DNA from: Arthrobacter sp. QXT-31
GTDB lineage: Bacteria > Actinomycetota > Actinomycetes > Actinomycetales > Micrococcaceae
Assembly (NCBI RefSeq): GCF_001969265.1
Contig: NZ_CP019304.1
Location: forward strand, 3,286,001 to 3,350,000
Direction of reading: 5' to 3'
Length of the DNA: 64,000 nucleotides
This document shows positions 42,688 to 51,032 of this stretch, one piece after another (position 1 is the first letter of the stretch; each line of letters starts with the position of its first letter). The notes below the pieces were generated by a model. That model saw nothing but the letters and a program-made list of their open reading frames with translations, ran no database searches and was not told the DNA's origin. A program made the translations under genes and the position numbers.

Positions 42688-42701
42688 GTTGCTGCAGCAA
42701 C
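42688..42701. promoter_or_regulatory. IclR candidate operator
   Basis: GTTGCTGCAGCAAC is a perfect 14-bp palindrome in the divergent gap, just upstream of the IclR start. A looser outer inverted pair GTTGTT/AACAAC surrounds it. Confidence 0.55.
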
Positions 42702-42840
42702 TGGTCAACAACTAAATCATGGCTTGAGCTAGCGGAAATGCGAAGTTAAGTTGCCTTCACAGCAACACCCTTACCGGAACCGGTTTCCGCGGCCGTACCT
42801 TCGATGCATTGTGGTTCGCATCACTCGAAAGGTTTAGAAA

Positions 42841-44118
42841 ATGACGGTCCTTCAGACACAGACGTCCAACGGCCAAGTCCTGTACGGCAAGCAGTCCCAA
42901 CTCGCCGTGGACAATTTCGGCACTTCCGGCCGCACGGTTGCCGATGTGCCGGCCTTTGTCCGGAACTATGCATTGGTGAAAGCCTCAGCTGCGCGGTCCA
43001 ACGCCAAGCTCGGCGTCCTTGCACAGCACGTGGCGGAAGCAATTGAAACTGCGTGTGGTGAGATTATCTCGGGCGAGCACTCATCCCAGTTCCCCACTGC
43101 CCTCGTACTCGGCGGAGGTGGCACCACGACGAACATGAACTTCAATGAAGTCATCGCTGCCCGGGCCACACAGATCGCCGGTGAGCCTGTCCATGCCAAC
43201 GATCACGTCAATGCCTCCCAGTCGACCAACGACACCTACCCCACAGCCATGGCGTTGACCATCCGGGAACTCTCGGAAAAGCCGCTGGAAGCTCTCACCG
43301 CTCTTGCCCAGGCCTTTGATGACAAGGCTACAGAGTACGACACGACCCAGCGTCTCGGCCGGACGTGCCTTCAGGATGCGGTCGTCCTTTCGGTGGGACA
43401 GACACACCGGTCCCATGCCACGGCTATCCGCCGGGTTGCGGAGGGGCTCCGGACCGCAACAGCCGAGCTGGATTCGATTCCGATCGGGGCCACGGTCCTG
43501 GGAACCGGCATCGGCGCACCCGAGGGCTACCGCGAGCTCTGCCTGCAGGACCTGAGCAACGCCACGGGGCGGCAGCTCACGGGATCAGAGGATTTGGTGG
43601 ACGCCCTCGCGCATCTCGACCCGTACGCGGCGATCGCCTCCGCAGGTGCCCGCGCGGCGATCACGATGGCAAAAATCGCTGCAGACTTGCGGTTCCTTTC
43701 CTCCGGTCCCGGTGGAGGAATCAGCGAAGTCACCCTCCCGGCAGTCCAGGCAGGCTCATCGATCATGCCCGGCAAGATCAACCCGGTCATTCCGGAATTC
43801 GTCATGCAGCTCAGCTACCGTATCCGCGGGGCTGCCCACACCGTCGAGTGCGCTGTCGCCGCCGGCGAACTTGAGCTGAACATCATGGAACCAGTCATCG
43901 TCGACTCCATCCTGAACATCTTCGAAGACCTCACCGCTAGCGCGACCACTTTCGCCCGCAAATGCATCAAGGACCTGACCTGGGACGGCCGCCGGCTCCA
44001 CGAAAACATCAACGCAGGGTTTGACAGGTGGGTCGTGATGGCCGCCGAACACGGCTACGACGCCACTACCCAGGAAGTCAAGAAGGCCCGCTCTGCCGGA
44101 ACGGAGGCAACCCGATGA
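42841..44118 (+). CDS. aspartase/fumarase-family ammonia- or hydro-lyase, short form
   Basis: This 425-aa member of the aspartase/fumarase superfamily has all three signatures: GGGGTTTNMNFNEV, NASQSTNDTYPTAM and GSSIMPGKINPVIPE (catalytic Ser loop). GRTCLQDAVVLSVGQ also matches. It is shorter than AspA or FumC (about 465-470 aa) and its last 40 residues lack the usual FumC C-terminal domain, ending GYDATTQEVKKARS. Aspartate ammonia-lyase is likeliest, but the pairing with an MFS transporter and IclR suggests a special amino-dicarboxylate. An AAAGG site precedes the ATG. Confidence 0.85.
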   Translation: MTVLQTQTSNGQVLYGKQSQLAVDNFGTSGRTVADVPAFVRNYALVKASAARSNAKLGVLAQHVAEAIETACGEIISGEHSSQFPTALVLGGGGTTTNMNFNEVIAARATQIAGEPVHANDHVNASQSTNDTYPTAMALTIRELSEKPLEALTALAQAFDDKATEYDTTQRLGRTCLQDAVVLSVGQTHRSHATAIRRVAEGLRTATAELDSIPIGATVLGTGIGAPEGYRELCLQDLSNATGRQLTGSEDLVDALAHLDPYAAIASAGARAAITMAKIAADLRFLSSGPGGGISEVTLPAVQAGSSIMPGKINPVIPEFVMQLSYRIRGAAHTVECAVAAGELELNIMEPVIVDSILNIFEDLTASATTFARKCIKDLTWDGRRLHENINAGFDRWVVMAAEHGYDATTQEVKKARSAGTEATR

Positions 44119-45470
44119 GCACTGCAACTGCATCAACCAAGTACGAGGACATCCCCCTCAACCGCTTCCACGCCCGTGTTGCCATTGCAGGCTCCGGCGG
44201 CCAGTTCAGCGACGGCTTCGTCCTGGGCATCATCGGCATCGTGCTCGCCTCCGCCAAGCAGGATCTGCAGCTCACTCCGCTCCTGACAGGACTCCTGGGT
44301 GCAGCCACCCTTTCCGGTCTCTTCCTCGGAGCCGTCATCACCGGGCCCATCGCGGACCGGATCGGACGCAGCCCCATCTTCCGCTTCGACATGCTCCTGA
44401 TTGCGTGCCTGTCAGTCTCGCAGTTCTTCATCCAGGAAGCCTGGCAACTCCTCGCCATCCGGCTCGTCATCGGACTGGTACTGGGCGCGGACTACGTCGT
44501 CAGCAAAACTTTGGTCACCGAACACGCACCGCGCCACTTCCGCGGCAAGCTCCTCAGCATGCTCGCCGTCGCGTGGGCCGCCGGTTACGTCTTCGCCTAC
44601 CTGGTCGGGTTCCTCCTCTCCGGTGTGGGAGATGAGCCGTGGCGCTTCATGCTGATCGCCAGCGCGATCCCCGAACTCATCGTCTTCGCCTTCCGGGTCG
44701 GCATCCCCGAGTCCCCGCTCTGGCTGCTGCTCAAAGGCAAGACAAAAGAGGCAGCCGCGATCGTTGCCCGCGTCGCGGGCCCCAACGTGGAAATGCCCGC
44801 CGTTCCGGCAGCCGCGGCCAGGAAGCAGTCCCGGTACGGGGAGCTCTTCAACCGCGCGTACCGTCGCCGCACGATCGTCGGGGTGGTCTTCTACGTCTGC
44901 CAGGTCATCCCCTACTTCGCACTTGGCACCTTCGCGCCGCAGATCATGGCAGCCCTCGGGGTCACCAACAGCCTCGCCGCCGGTGCCACCTACAACATCT
45001 TCCTGCTCACCGGCGCCATCGTCGGCATGATCATCGTCGACCGCCTTTCACGCCGGCTGTTCCTGATCGGGAGCTTCTTCATCGGGGCTGCCCTCTTGGC
45101 GGCTCTCGTCATCCTGTCCCCGTCCAGCACCCTGCTGGCAGTGATCCTGTTCGCGGCCTTCGCACTCGTCCTCGCCGCTGCAGCGAACCTCGAGTTCATC
45201 TACCCGCCCGAGCTCTTCCCCACCGAGATCCGCGCATCCGGCCTGGGCATCGTCACCGCCGGCAGCCGCATAGGCTCCGCCGCCAGCACGTTCCTGCTGC
45301 CCCTGGTTCTCGCAGGACTCGGCATCAACGTGGCGCTCTTCTCCTGCGTAGCGGTGCTGCTCATCGGCGGGCTCGTCTGCTGGCTCTGGGCGCCGGAAAC
45401 CCGCCGGGAATCCCTCGTCACACTCGACAGGGCCGCCAGCACAACCCATCAGACCGAACACGTGCGGTGA
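44115..45470 (+). CDS. MFS transporter, metabolite:H+ symporter type
   Basis: This 451-aa permease has about 12 transmembrane helices and MFS signatures (GPIADRIGRSPIFR loop 2-3, PESPLWLLLKGK after helix 6, YPPELFPTEIRASGLG near helix 11). The last motif is common in sugar-porter and aromatic-acid/organic-acid symporters. The ATG overlaps the lyase stop (ATGA), so the two are translated together. It likely brings in the lyase substrate. Confidence 0.9.
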   Translation: MSTATASTKYEDIPLNRFHARVAIAGSGGQFSDGFVLGIIGIVLASAKQDLQLTPLLTGLLGAATLSGLFLGAVITGPIADRIGRSPIFRFDMLLIACLSVSQFFIQEAWQLLAIRLVIGLVLGADYVVSKTLVTEHAPRHFRGKLLSMLAVAWAAGYVFAYLVGFLLSGVGDEPWRFMLIASAIPELIVFAFRVGIPESPLWLLLKGKTKEAAAIVARVAGPNVEMPAVPAAAARKQSRYGELFNRAYRRRTIVGVVFYVCQVIPYFALGTFAPQIMAALGVTNSLAAGATYNIFLLTGAIVGMIIVDRLSRRLFLIGSFFIGAALLAALVILSPSSTLLAVILFAAFALVLAAAANLEFIYPPELFPTEIRASGLGIVTAGSRIGSAASTFLLPLVLAGLGINVALFSCVAVLLIGGLVCWLWAPETRRESLVTLDRAASTTHQTEHVR

Positions 45471-45524
45471 CCTGACCGGCATCCAGGAGGAACGGCCCGG
45501 CCCTGTCTGCCGGACCCCTGCAAC

Positions 45525-45558
45525 AGAGGGGGCGCACTTCAACAGGTGCGCCCCCTCT
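45525..45558. terminator. terminator of the lyase-transporter operon
   Basis: AGAGGGGGCGCAC and GTGCGCCCCCTCT pair perfectly over 8 nt, 55 bp after the transporter stop. Confidence 0.7.
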
Positions 45559-45620
45559 GCCGCCTTGTCGCACTCTGCCCCCTTGTCGCACTCTGCCCCC
45601 TTGTCGCACTCTGCCCCCTA
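45558..45620. repeat. 18-bp tandem repeat, 3.5 copies
   Basis: Units TGCCCCCTTGTCGCACTC at 45558 (one mismatch), 45576 and 45594, followed by a partial TGCCCCCTA. The array sits right before the small gene at 45639. Confidence 0.9.
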
Positions 45621-45638
45621 GGAAGGAACCTGTTCATC

Positions 45639-45848
45639 ATGCCTAGTCAGTCCACCGCGCATTTGGAAGTCCTTGTGAATAATTCGAGTCGGCTTAACGA
45701 ACTACTCGATAACGCGGAGGCCCTGCTTCGCCAGGAGCCCCAACGGCACGCGGGCATCCTCGTCACACGCCATGAACCTGGCAGGTACACCCTCGAGCTG
45801 AGCGAGAACGTACCCTTCGGCGAAACCCGGGAGCTACTACTCTCCTGA
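45639..45848 (+). CDS. small acidic protein of unknown function
   Basis: This 69-aa protein has a helix-rich N-terminal half (LEVLVNNSSRLNELLDNAEA) and a strand-like second half (HAGILVTRHEPGRYTLELSE). No family recognised. AAGGAA is 11 bp upstream of the ATG. It is flanked by the tandem repeat and a T-tailed terminator, which supports a real transcript. Confidence 0.65.
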   Translation: MPSQSTAHLEVLVNNSSRLNELLDNAEALLRQEPQRHAGILVTRHEPGRYTLELSENVPFGETRELLLS

Positions 45849-45862
45849 CCATCGACCGGCGG

Positions 45863-45908
45863 CACCGGCGTGGCCGCCCTCATTTATGGGCGTGCACGCC
45901 GGTGTTTT
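45863..45908 (+). terminator. T-tailed terminator
   Basis: CACCGGCGTG and CACGCCGGTG pair around an inner GCCC/GGGC, then TTTTGTC follows directly. It fits the small gene at 45639. Confidence 0.8.
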
Positions 45909-45918
45909 GTCCCTGCGG

Positions 45919-46086
45919 CTAGTGGCTCGTCTGGTCTACCTCCGCGGCAGCGGACTTGCCGTCCGCGTTCGCCGTTACTTTGGAGGGCAACGTGGCGGCG
46001 GCCAGCATTCCGGCGGCTATGAGCAGGCCTAGGACCGGGCGGCTGTGCCGGGCTGACGTGCTGCCCGCTGTCTGGTGGTCACTCAC
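45919..46086 (-). CDS. small exported or membrane peptide, unrecorded size class
   Basis: A 55-codon frame starts at GTG and encodes a polar N-terminus (SDHQTAGSTSARHSRP), a hydrophobic segment (VLGLLIAAGMLAAATLP) and a hydrophilic tail ending DQTSH. The profile is that of a small lipid-free exported or membrane peptide. The ribosome site is poor. It lies between the terminator at 45863 and copZ, on the same strand as copZ and 104 bp downstream, so it may be a small copper-island member. Moderate evidence only. Confidence 0.4.
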   Translation of the reverse strand: MSDHQTAGSTSARHSRPVLGLLIAAGMLAAATLPSKVTANADGKSAAAEVDQTSH

Positions 46087-46190
46087 CTGTAAAAGGGCGC
46101 CGTCCGCCGTCGTGCGCTTCTTCGGTTCCTCTCTTTAGAGGAGCCGCCGATTCCGGGCGGTGACTGCAGAAGAAGCGTGAAGTACGGGGC

Positions 46191-46499
46191 TTAGTCGTTG
46201 CTGAGGGTGTAACCGGCGGAGGTTACGGCCCCACGGACAGCGGCTCGGGTGGCTCGACCGCCGATAATCAGTCGTGAACGGCCCCCGGGTACGAGTTCGA
46301 CAGTAGCCGCTTCCACGCCTTCGATTGCCGCGACGGCCTTCTCAACTCGCTGGACACAATGCCCGCAGGTCAGGCCCTCAACAGTGAACTCCACAGCGCC
46401 GGACGTGACGGGTGCGGATGAGGATTCGGATGAGCAGCAGCCACATCCCGCACCTGCAGAGGTGAGGGGCAATTGGGCACGGTTTTCAATATCAAGCAT
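46191..46499 (-). CDS. copZ: copper chaperone, HMA-domain CopZ type
   Basis: This 102-aa protein has an N-terminal Cys cluster (GCGCCSS, Cys19/21/22) and a heavy-metal-associated domain with GLTCGHC (Cys45, Cys48) followed by VQRVEKAVAAIEGVE. It should shuttle Cu(I) to an ATPase. ATG 46499 follows GGAAGCTGAC. Its promoter carries a perfect CsoR-type operator, and the leader resembles that of copB at 16577. It stands alone. Confidence 0.88.
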   Translation of the reverse strand: MLDIENRAQLPLTSAGAGCGCCSSESSSAPVTSGAVEFTVEGLTCGHCVQRVEKAVAAIEGVEAATVELVPGGRSRLIIGGRATRAAVRGAVTSAGYTLSND

Positions 46500-46606
46500 G
46501 TCAGCTTCCATTCCTTGACGAAGGATCAATGGGTGCTGGGGTTGACGGCTGTGAGGGCGGGGTGCAGCACACCTGGCCGGGACATACCATGTCACTGACA
46601 ACGCTC

Positions 46607-46638
46607 CCACTATACCCCCTGGGGGTATAGTGGCGCAA
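46607..46638 (-). promoter_or_regulatory. copZ promoter with a 27-bp perfect CsoR-type palindrome
   Basis: The palindrome spans 46607-46633 around ATACCCCCTGGGGGTAT. On the minus strand -35 TTGCGC (46633-46638) and -10 TATAGT (46609-46614) are 18 nt apart, with the operator inside. The next 60-100 nt of leader match that of copB in three blocks. Confidence 0.85.
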
Positions 46639-46689
46639 AGTCGAGGGGATCCGTCCGTAAGCTGCTGACCGCCTGATGGCGACGCGACG

Positions 46690-46729
46690 CTGGCCGGGAC
46701 TTCATCCTCCTGGATGAAGTCCCGGCCAG
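46690..46729. terminator. strong terminator between copZ and surface protein gene
   Basis: CTGGCCGGGACTTCATCC and its exact inverse complement surround a 4-nt loop, followed by CTTTGTCCTCT. It lies just beyond the leftward giant gene stop. Confidence 0.8.
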
Positions 46730-46751
46730 CTTTGTCCTCTTCCTGCTTGAC

Positions 46752-49300
46752 CTATCGCAGGGTGAGGACGAGTTTGGGTGCGGCTGTGGTGCTGGATTCT
46801 TTGGAGTTGAGGTCCAGGCCGTCGCTGCTGTTGGCGTCCAGACCAAGGGAGAGCTGTTGGCCGAGTTCACCGGTCAGGCCGGCGATGGTGAGCGGAATGT
46901 TGTAGTTGGTGTTGGTAGTTGTCGGGCCGAGTCTGCCGATGCTGGTGCCGAGGGCTGGGCGGTTGGTGTAGGTGATTCCGGTTTCGGTCCAGGTGTCGGT
47001 GGTGACGAGTTTGACGTTCTGGGTGCCTGTGGATCCGCTTCCGGCGCTGCGCAGTTGCAGTGTGGCGCTTTCCAGTGTCCTGCCCGCGTACGCGGACAGG
47101 TCGAACTTCAGGTACGTGACCTCCACCGGGCTATTGTCCACGCCCAGCAAGGTACTCGTGCCGTTGTTCGTCCCCGTTGCCCCGCTGGAGACATAGCTGT
47201 CAGCGGTGGCCGTGAGCGTCACGGTCTCGGCGGTGCCGCCGCCCGCGGCTGCGGCCGTGGTGAACTGCCAGGTCCTGTCCGTGGCCAGCGCGTTGCCGGC
47301 AGCGTCCTTCACTCCCGCGGTACCGCTCTTGATCGTGGCCGTGTAGGTCGTACCGGCGGTCAGGTCGGCGTCGGGGTTCAGCGTCGCGACCCTGTCCGTG
47401 CTGTTATACGTCACTTCGGCCGGCACCGTCGTCGTTCCCGTCCTCAGCGCGAACGTGTCCGAGGTGAGCGTGGCCGTGTCCATCGCCTCGGAGAACGTTC
47501 CGGTCACATTCGCCGTCATGGCGACGCCGGTCGTCTCGGCAGCCGGCGACGTGGCCGTTACCGTCGGCGCTGTCGTATCACCACCGCCCGTGTCACTGGT
47601 GGTGCCGGCACCGCTAAGGGTGAGGACGAGCTTGGGGGCGGCTGTGCTGCCGGCTTCCTTGGAGTTGAGGTCCAGGCCGTCGCCACTGGTGGCGTCCAGA
47701 CCAAGGGAGAGCTGCTGGCCGAGCTCACCGGTCAGGCCGCTGACGGTCAGCGGGACGGTGTAGTTGGTGTTGGTGGTTGTCGGGCCGAGCCTGCCGATGC
47801 TGGTGCCCATCGCCGGACGGTTGGCATAGGTGATCGCGGTCTCCGTCCAGGTGTCACTGGCCACCACCTTCACATTCTGGGTACCCGTGGATCCGCTCCC
47901 GGCGCTGCGCAGCTGCAGTGTCGCGTTCTCCAGGGTCCTGCCCGCGTAGGCCGAGAGGTCGAACTTGAAGTAGCTGGCTTCCACCGGGCTGCCGTCGACA
48001 CCCAGTGTGGTGCTTGTACCGAAGTTCGTCCCTGTTGCCCCGCTGGAGACATAGCTGTCAGCGGTGGCCGTGAGCGTCACGGTCTCGGCGGTGCCGCCGC
48101 CCGCGGCTGCGGCCGTGGTGAACTGCCAGGTCCTGTCCGTGGCCAGCGCGTTGCCGGCAGCGTCCTTCACTCCCGCGGTACCGCTCTTGATCGTGGCCGT
48201 GTAGGTCGTACCGGCGGTCAGGTCGGCGTCGGGGTTCAGCGTCGCGACCCTGTCCGCGCTGTTGTAGGTCACAGCGGCCGGCACCGTCGTCGTTCCCGTC
48301 CTCAGTGTGAACGTGTCCGAGGTGAGCGTTGCGGCGTCCATCGGTTCCGAGAAGGACCCGGTCGCATTCACCGCCACCGCGACGCCGGTTGCACCGGCAG
48401 CCGGCGACGTGGCTGTCACGGTAGGAGCCGTGGTATCACCAGCATCGCCGCCTCCGCCGACGCCACCGGCGCCGCTGAGTGTGAGCACAAGCTTGGGGGC
48501 GGCTGTGGTGCCGGCTTCCTTGGAGTTGAGGTCCAGGCCGTCGCCACTGGTGGAATCCATACCGAGGGAGAGCTGCTGGCCGAGTTCACCGGTCAGGCCG
48601 CTGAGGGTCAGGGGAACGCTGTAGTTGGTGTTGGTGGTTGTCGGGCCGAGCCTGCCGATGCTGGTGCCCATCGCCGGACGGTTGGCATAGGTGATCGCGG
48701 TCTCCGTCCAGGTGTCACTGGCCACCACCTTCACATTCTGGGTACCCGTGGATCCGCTCCCGGCGCTGCGCAGCTGCAGTGTCGCGTTCTCCAGGGTCCT
48801 GCCCGCGTAGGCCGAGAGGTCGAACTTGAAGTAGCTGGCTTCCACCGGGCTGCCGTCGACACCCAGTGTGGTGCTTGTACCGAAGTTCGTCCCTGTTGCC
48901 CCGCTGGACACGTAGCTGTCCGCGGTGGCGCTGAGCGTCACGGTTTCGGACGTGCCTCCGCCGGCGGCAGCAGCGGTGGTGAATGTCCAGGTCCTGTCCG
49001 CGGCCAGGGCGTTGCCGGCGGCGTCCTTTACCCCGCTAGCGCCGCCCTTGATCGTGGCCGTGTAGGTCGTATCGGCAGCCAGATCGGCGTCGGGGTTGAG
49101 AGTCGCGACCCTGTCCGCGCTGTTGTAGGTCACATTGGCCGGCACCGTCGTCGTCCCTGTCTTCAGCGTGAACGTGTCCGAGGTGAGCGTCGTGGAGTTC
49201 ATCGCTTCGGAGAACGTTCCCGTCACATTCGCCGTCGCCGCCACACCGGTCGCACCGGCGGCCGGCGACGTGGCCGTCACCGTCGGCGCCGTCGTATCCG
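46752..49300. repeat. three ~860-bp coding repeats
   Basis: The Big-DNRLRE units recur with spacings of 858 and 861 bp (marker TTGGAGTTGA at 46801, 47659 and 48520). Units 2 and 3 are nearly identical over hundreds of bases, and unit 1 is more diverged. Confidence 0.85.
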
Positions 49301-50609
49301 CCGTGCCGCCGCCGCCGGCGCCGCCGGTGGGGTCGTAGTAGTGCCAGTACCGGCTGGTGGCGTTCACGTCGGCGAGTACCAGGAGGCCGCTGTTGGCGGT
49401 GCCCCGTGCGGTGCTGTTGAGGTTCTGCTTGGTCGAGGTCACGTTGTGGACGTACTGGTCGGCATCCACGATGCGGTCCGTCTTCGTGGTGGTGAAGCTG
49501 ATGTTGTCCAGGGGCGTGGACTTTTCGTAGATCGCGCCTCCCGAGCTGGTGCAGACGCCGGCGTTCGTCGTGCCGGACGGTTTCGGGTAGGTAGCGAAGG
49601 TCCGCAGCCTTTGCGTGCTCTCGTCAATCAGGACGATCACCCGGTTGGGGCACTCCGACACGTTAGCGATCGTGTGCGCCGACCACGAGGATGTCGCAGT
49701 ATTCAGTGCCAGCAGCTGGATCAGCGGCTGGGATGCGGACGTGAACGACGTCTTGATGGCGGCGAACACCCGCCCACCCGAGGAGTCCAGCCACTTCAGG
49801 TTCATATGGTCATCACCGCTGCGAGCCCCCGTCACCGCCGCGGCCGGCGCAGTCCAGGAGGTGTTCGATGCTCCATCCACGTGGGAGCTCCAGTACATGC
49901 CGTCGCTGGCATCCCCGACCTGGCGGCTCCACATCACGCCCATCTTGCCGGGGCCGAACGCGATCACTGCGGAGGTGTCGTCCACCGACACGTTGCTTAA
50001 CGATGCAGGGTGCGGGAATGGCGTCCCCCAGGTCGCGCCGTCGGTGCCGGTGACGTTCAAATAGATCCGGTTGCCCTGCTGCCACGTCGCCCAGAGCCGG
50101 CCGGTCGAGTCCTTGTCGATCGTCAGGGTTTCGACGCGGTGGTTGTTGATGTTTGAAGAGCCCAGCAACGAGTAGGTCTTCTGGGTCGGGTTGTAGCTGT
50201 AACGCCGCATCGTCGTCGGGAAATTCGGCTCCGCGGGCAGGCCGTCGTTGACGAACCGGTAGCTCGCCACGTACAACGTCGTCCCGTCCCACAAAACGTC
50301 ATGATGGGTGTTCGCCCGAGTGTCTGTCGCCACACCCGTATCCACCCACGAACTGGTCGCGGCGTTGAACCGGAAGATATGAAAATCCGAGCTGGCAGTG
50401 TCCCACAGGTTCCCCCACCAGGACCCGTCGTTGAACCACAAGGCGCTCGTCGCCCGCTTTGTACCCGTCGGGGTCCCCGTCCCGGTATGCGACGGACCCT
50501 CTACCCCGACATCACCCGGGGCAGCCGACGCCGGCACCACCAGACCAGCCAACGCAAGCAGCAACGCCGTCAGCAGTGTGGGGAGCCGCAGATTCCACGG
50601 CCCGCGCAA
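46752..50609 (-). CDS. giant secreted surface protein with propeller and three Big-DNRLRE repeats
   Basis: This protein (about 1285 aa from the chosen start) has a signal peptide (LLTALLLALAGLVVPASAA), a propeller-like domain in residues about 40-420 (GGGDWT-like WNDGSWWGN, GPGKMGVMWSRQ, DDHMNLKWLD), then three repeats of Big_5/Ig-like (DTTAPTVTATSPAAGATG) plus DNRLRE (CBM96-like; ATADSYVSSGATGTNFG). There is no sortase or TAT motif. The start is uncertain: TTG 50609 puts the signal peptide at the N-terminus, whereas the frame extends upstream to 50894 through a sequence that does not look coded. It likely binds or coats polysaccharide; its neighbours are polysaccharide genes. Confidence 0.8.
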   Translation of the reverse strand: MRGPWNLRLPTLLTALLLALAGLVVPASAAPGDVGVEGPSHTGTGTPTGTKRATSALWFNDGSWWGNLWDTASSDFHIFRFNAATSSWVDTGVATDTRANTHHDVLWDGTTLYVASYRFVNDGLPAEPNFPTTMRRYSYNPTQKTYSLLGSSNINNHRVETLTIDKDSTGRLWATWQQGNRIYLNVTGTDGATWGTPFPHPASLSNVSVDDTSAVIAFGPGKMGVMWSRQVGDASDGMYWSSHVDGASNTSWTAPAAAVTGARSGDDHMNLKWLDSSGGRVFAAIKTSFTSASQPLIQLLALNTATSSWSAHTIANVSECPNRVIVLIDESTQRLRTFATYPKPSGTTNAGVCTSSGGAIYEKSTPLDNISFTTTKTDRIVDADQYVHNVTSTKQNLNSTARGTANSGLLVLADVNATSRYWHYYDPTGGAGGGGTADTTAPTVTATSPAAGATGVAATANVTGTFSEAMNSTTLTSDTFTLKTGTTTVPANVTYNSADRVATLNPDADLAADTTYTATIKGGASGVKDAAGNALAADRTWTFTTAAAAGGGTSETVTLSATADSYVSSGATGTNFGTSTTLGVDGSPVEASYFKFDLSAYAGRTLENATLQLRSAGSGSTGTQNVKVVASDTWTETAITYANRPAMGTSIGRLGPTTTNTNYSVPLTLSGLTGELGQQLSLGMDSTSGDGLDLNSKEAGTTAAPKLVLTLSGAGGVGGGGDAGDTTAPTVTATSPAAGATGVAVAVNATGSFSEPMDAATLTSDTFTLRTGTTTVPAAVTYNSADRVATLNPDADLTAGTTYTATIKSGTAGVKDAAGNALATDRTWQFTTAAAAGGGTAETVTLTATADSYVSSGATGTNFGTSTTLGVDGSPVEASYFKFDLSAYAGRTLENATLQLRSAGSGSTGTQNVKVVASDTWTETAITYANRPAMGTSIGRLGPTTTNTNYTVPLTVSGLTGELGQQLSLGLDATSGDGLDLNSKEAGSTAAPKLVLTLSGAGTTSDTGGGDTTAPTVTATSPAAETTGVAMTANVTGTFSEAMDTATLTSDTFALRTGTTTVPAEVTYNSTDRVATLNPDADLTAGTTYTATIKSGTAGVKDAAGNALATDRTWQFTTAAAAGGGTAETVTLTATADSYVSSGATGTNNGTSTLLGVDNSPVEVTYLKFDLSAYAGRTLESATLQLRSAGSGSTGTQNVKLVTTDTWTETGITYTNRPALGTSIGRLGPTTTNTNYNIPLTIAGLTGELGQQLSLGLDANSSDGLDLNSKESSTTAAPKLVLTLR

Positions 50610-51032
50610 AGTAAGGCCAGCCGAGCGGGAGCGTCCGCGCCGTAGTCCAGGCCAGGAAGCCCTGCGACCTCCACCTTGCCCGCGCAAGCGGACTAATGTA
50701 TGGCCGGGCAGCGTTGCTTTCCGGAGTTGAACGTCGGCCGCGGTTGGGATGCTCACTAGCCTCACCACTCTTATTGGAGTTGTTTGCCTATGCCGTCCGA
50801 ACAAACCTCGCGCTGAATATGAGAAATCGAAGCGCCTGCTGCTGCGGGTTCTGGCAACTTGCGTACCCCCCTCGGAACATGTTCGACGGAACAACTTGCA
50901 AAAAGGTTGGGCGTTCGTGAGCCAGCCCCAGATTTAGGGGGGCCAAAGCCGGTGGCCGGAGCAGACTCTGCTCCGGCCACCGATCCAGCAGAAGAGATGA
51001 TCACCTGTAATCGTGCTGACCGGGTAGAGGTG

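Noticed and set aside
46526..46585. Copper-sensing leader peptide
   Set aside because: The shared leader blocks of copZ and copB are in different frames and lack cysteine motifs, so a peptide sensor is not supported; kept only as a leader finding.
46857..50000. 1047-codon open frame on the plus strand opposite the giant surface protein
   Set aside because: The minus-strand frame has a signal peptide and recognisable Big/DNRLRE repeats; the plus frame is Gly/Arg/Val-rich, without motifs, and is a mirror of high-GC coding DNA.
50874..50884. LexA box near the surface protein (GAACATGTTC)
   Set aside because: The actinobacterial SOS box needs four bases between GAAC and GTTC; here there are two, and no SOS gene is adjacent.
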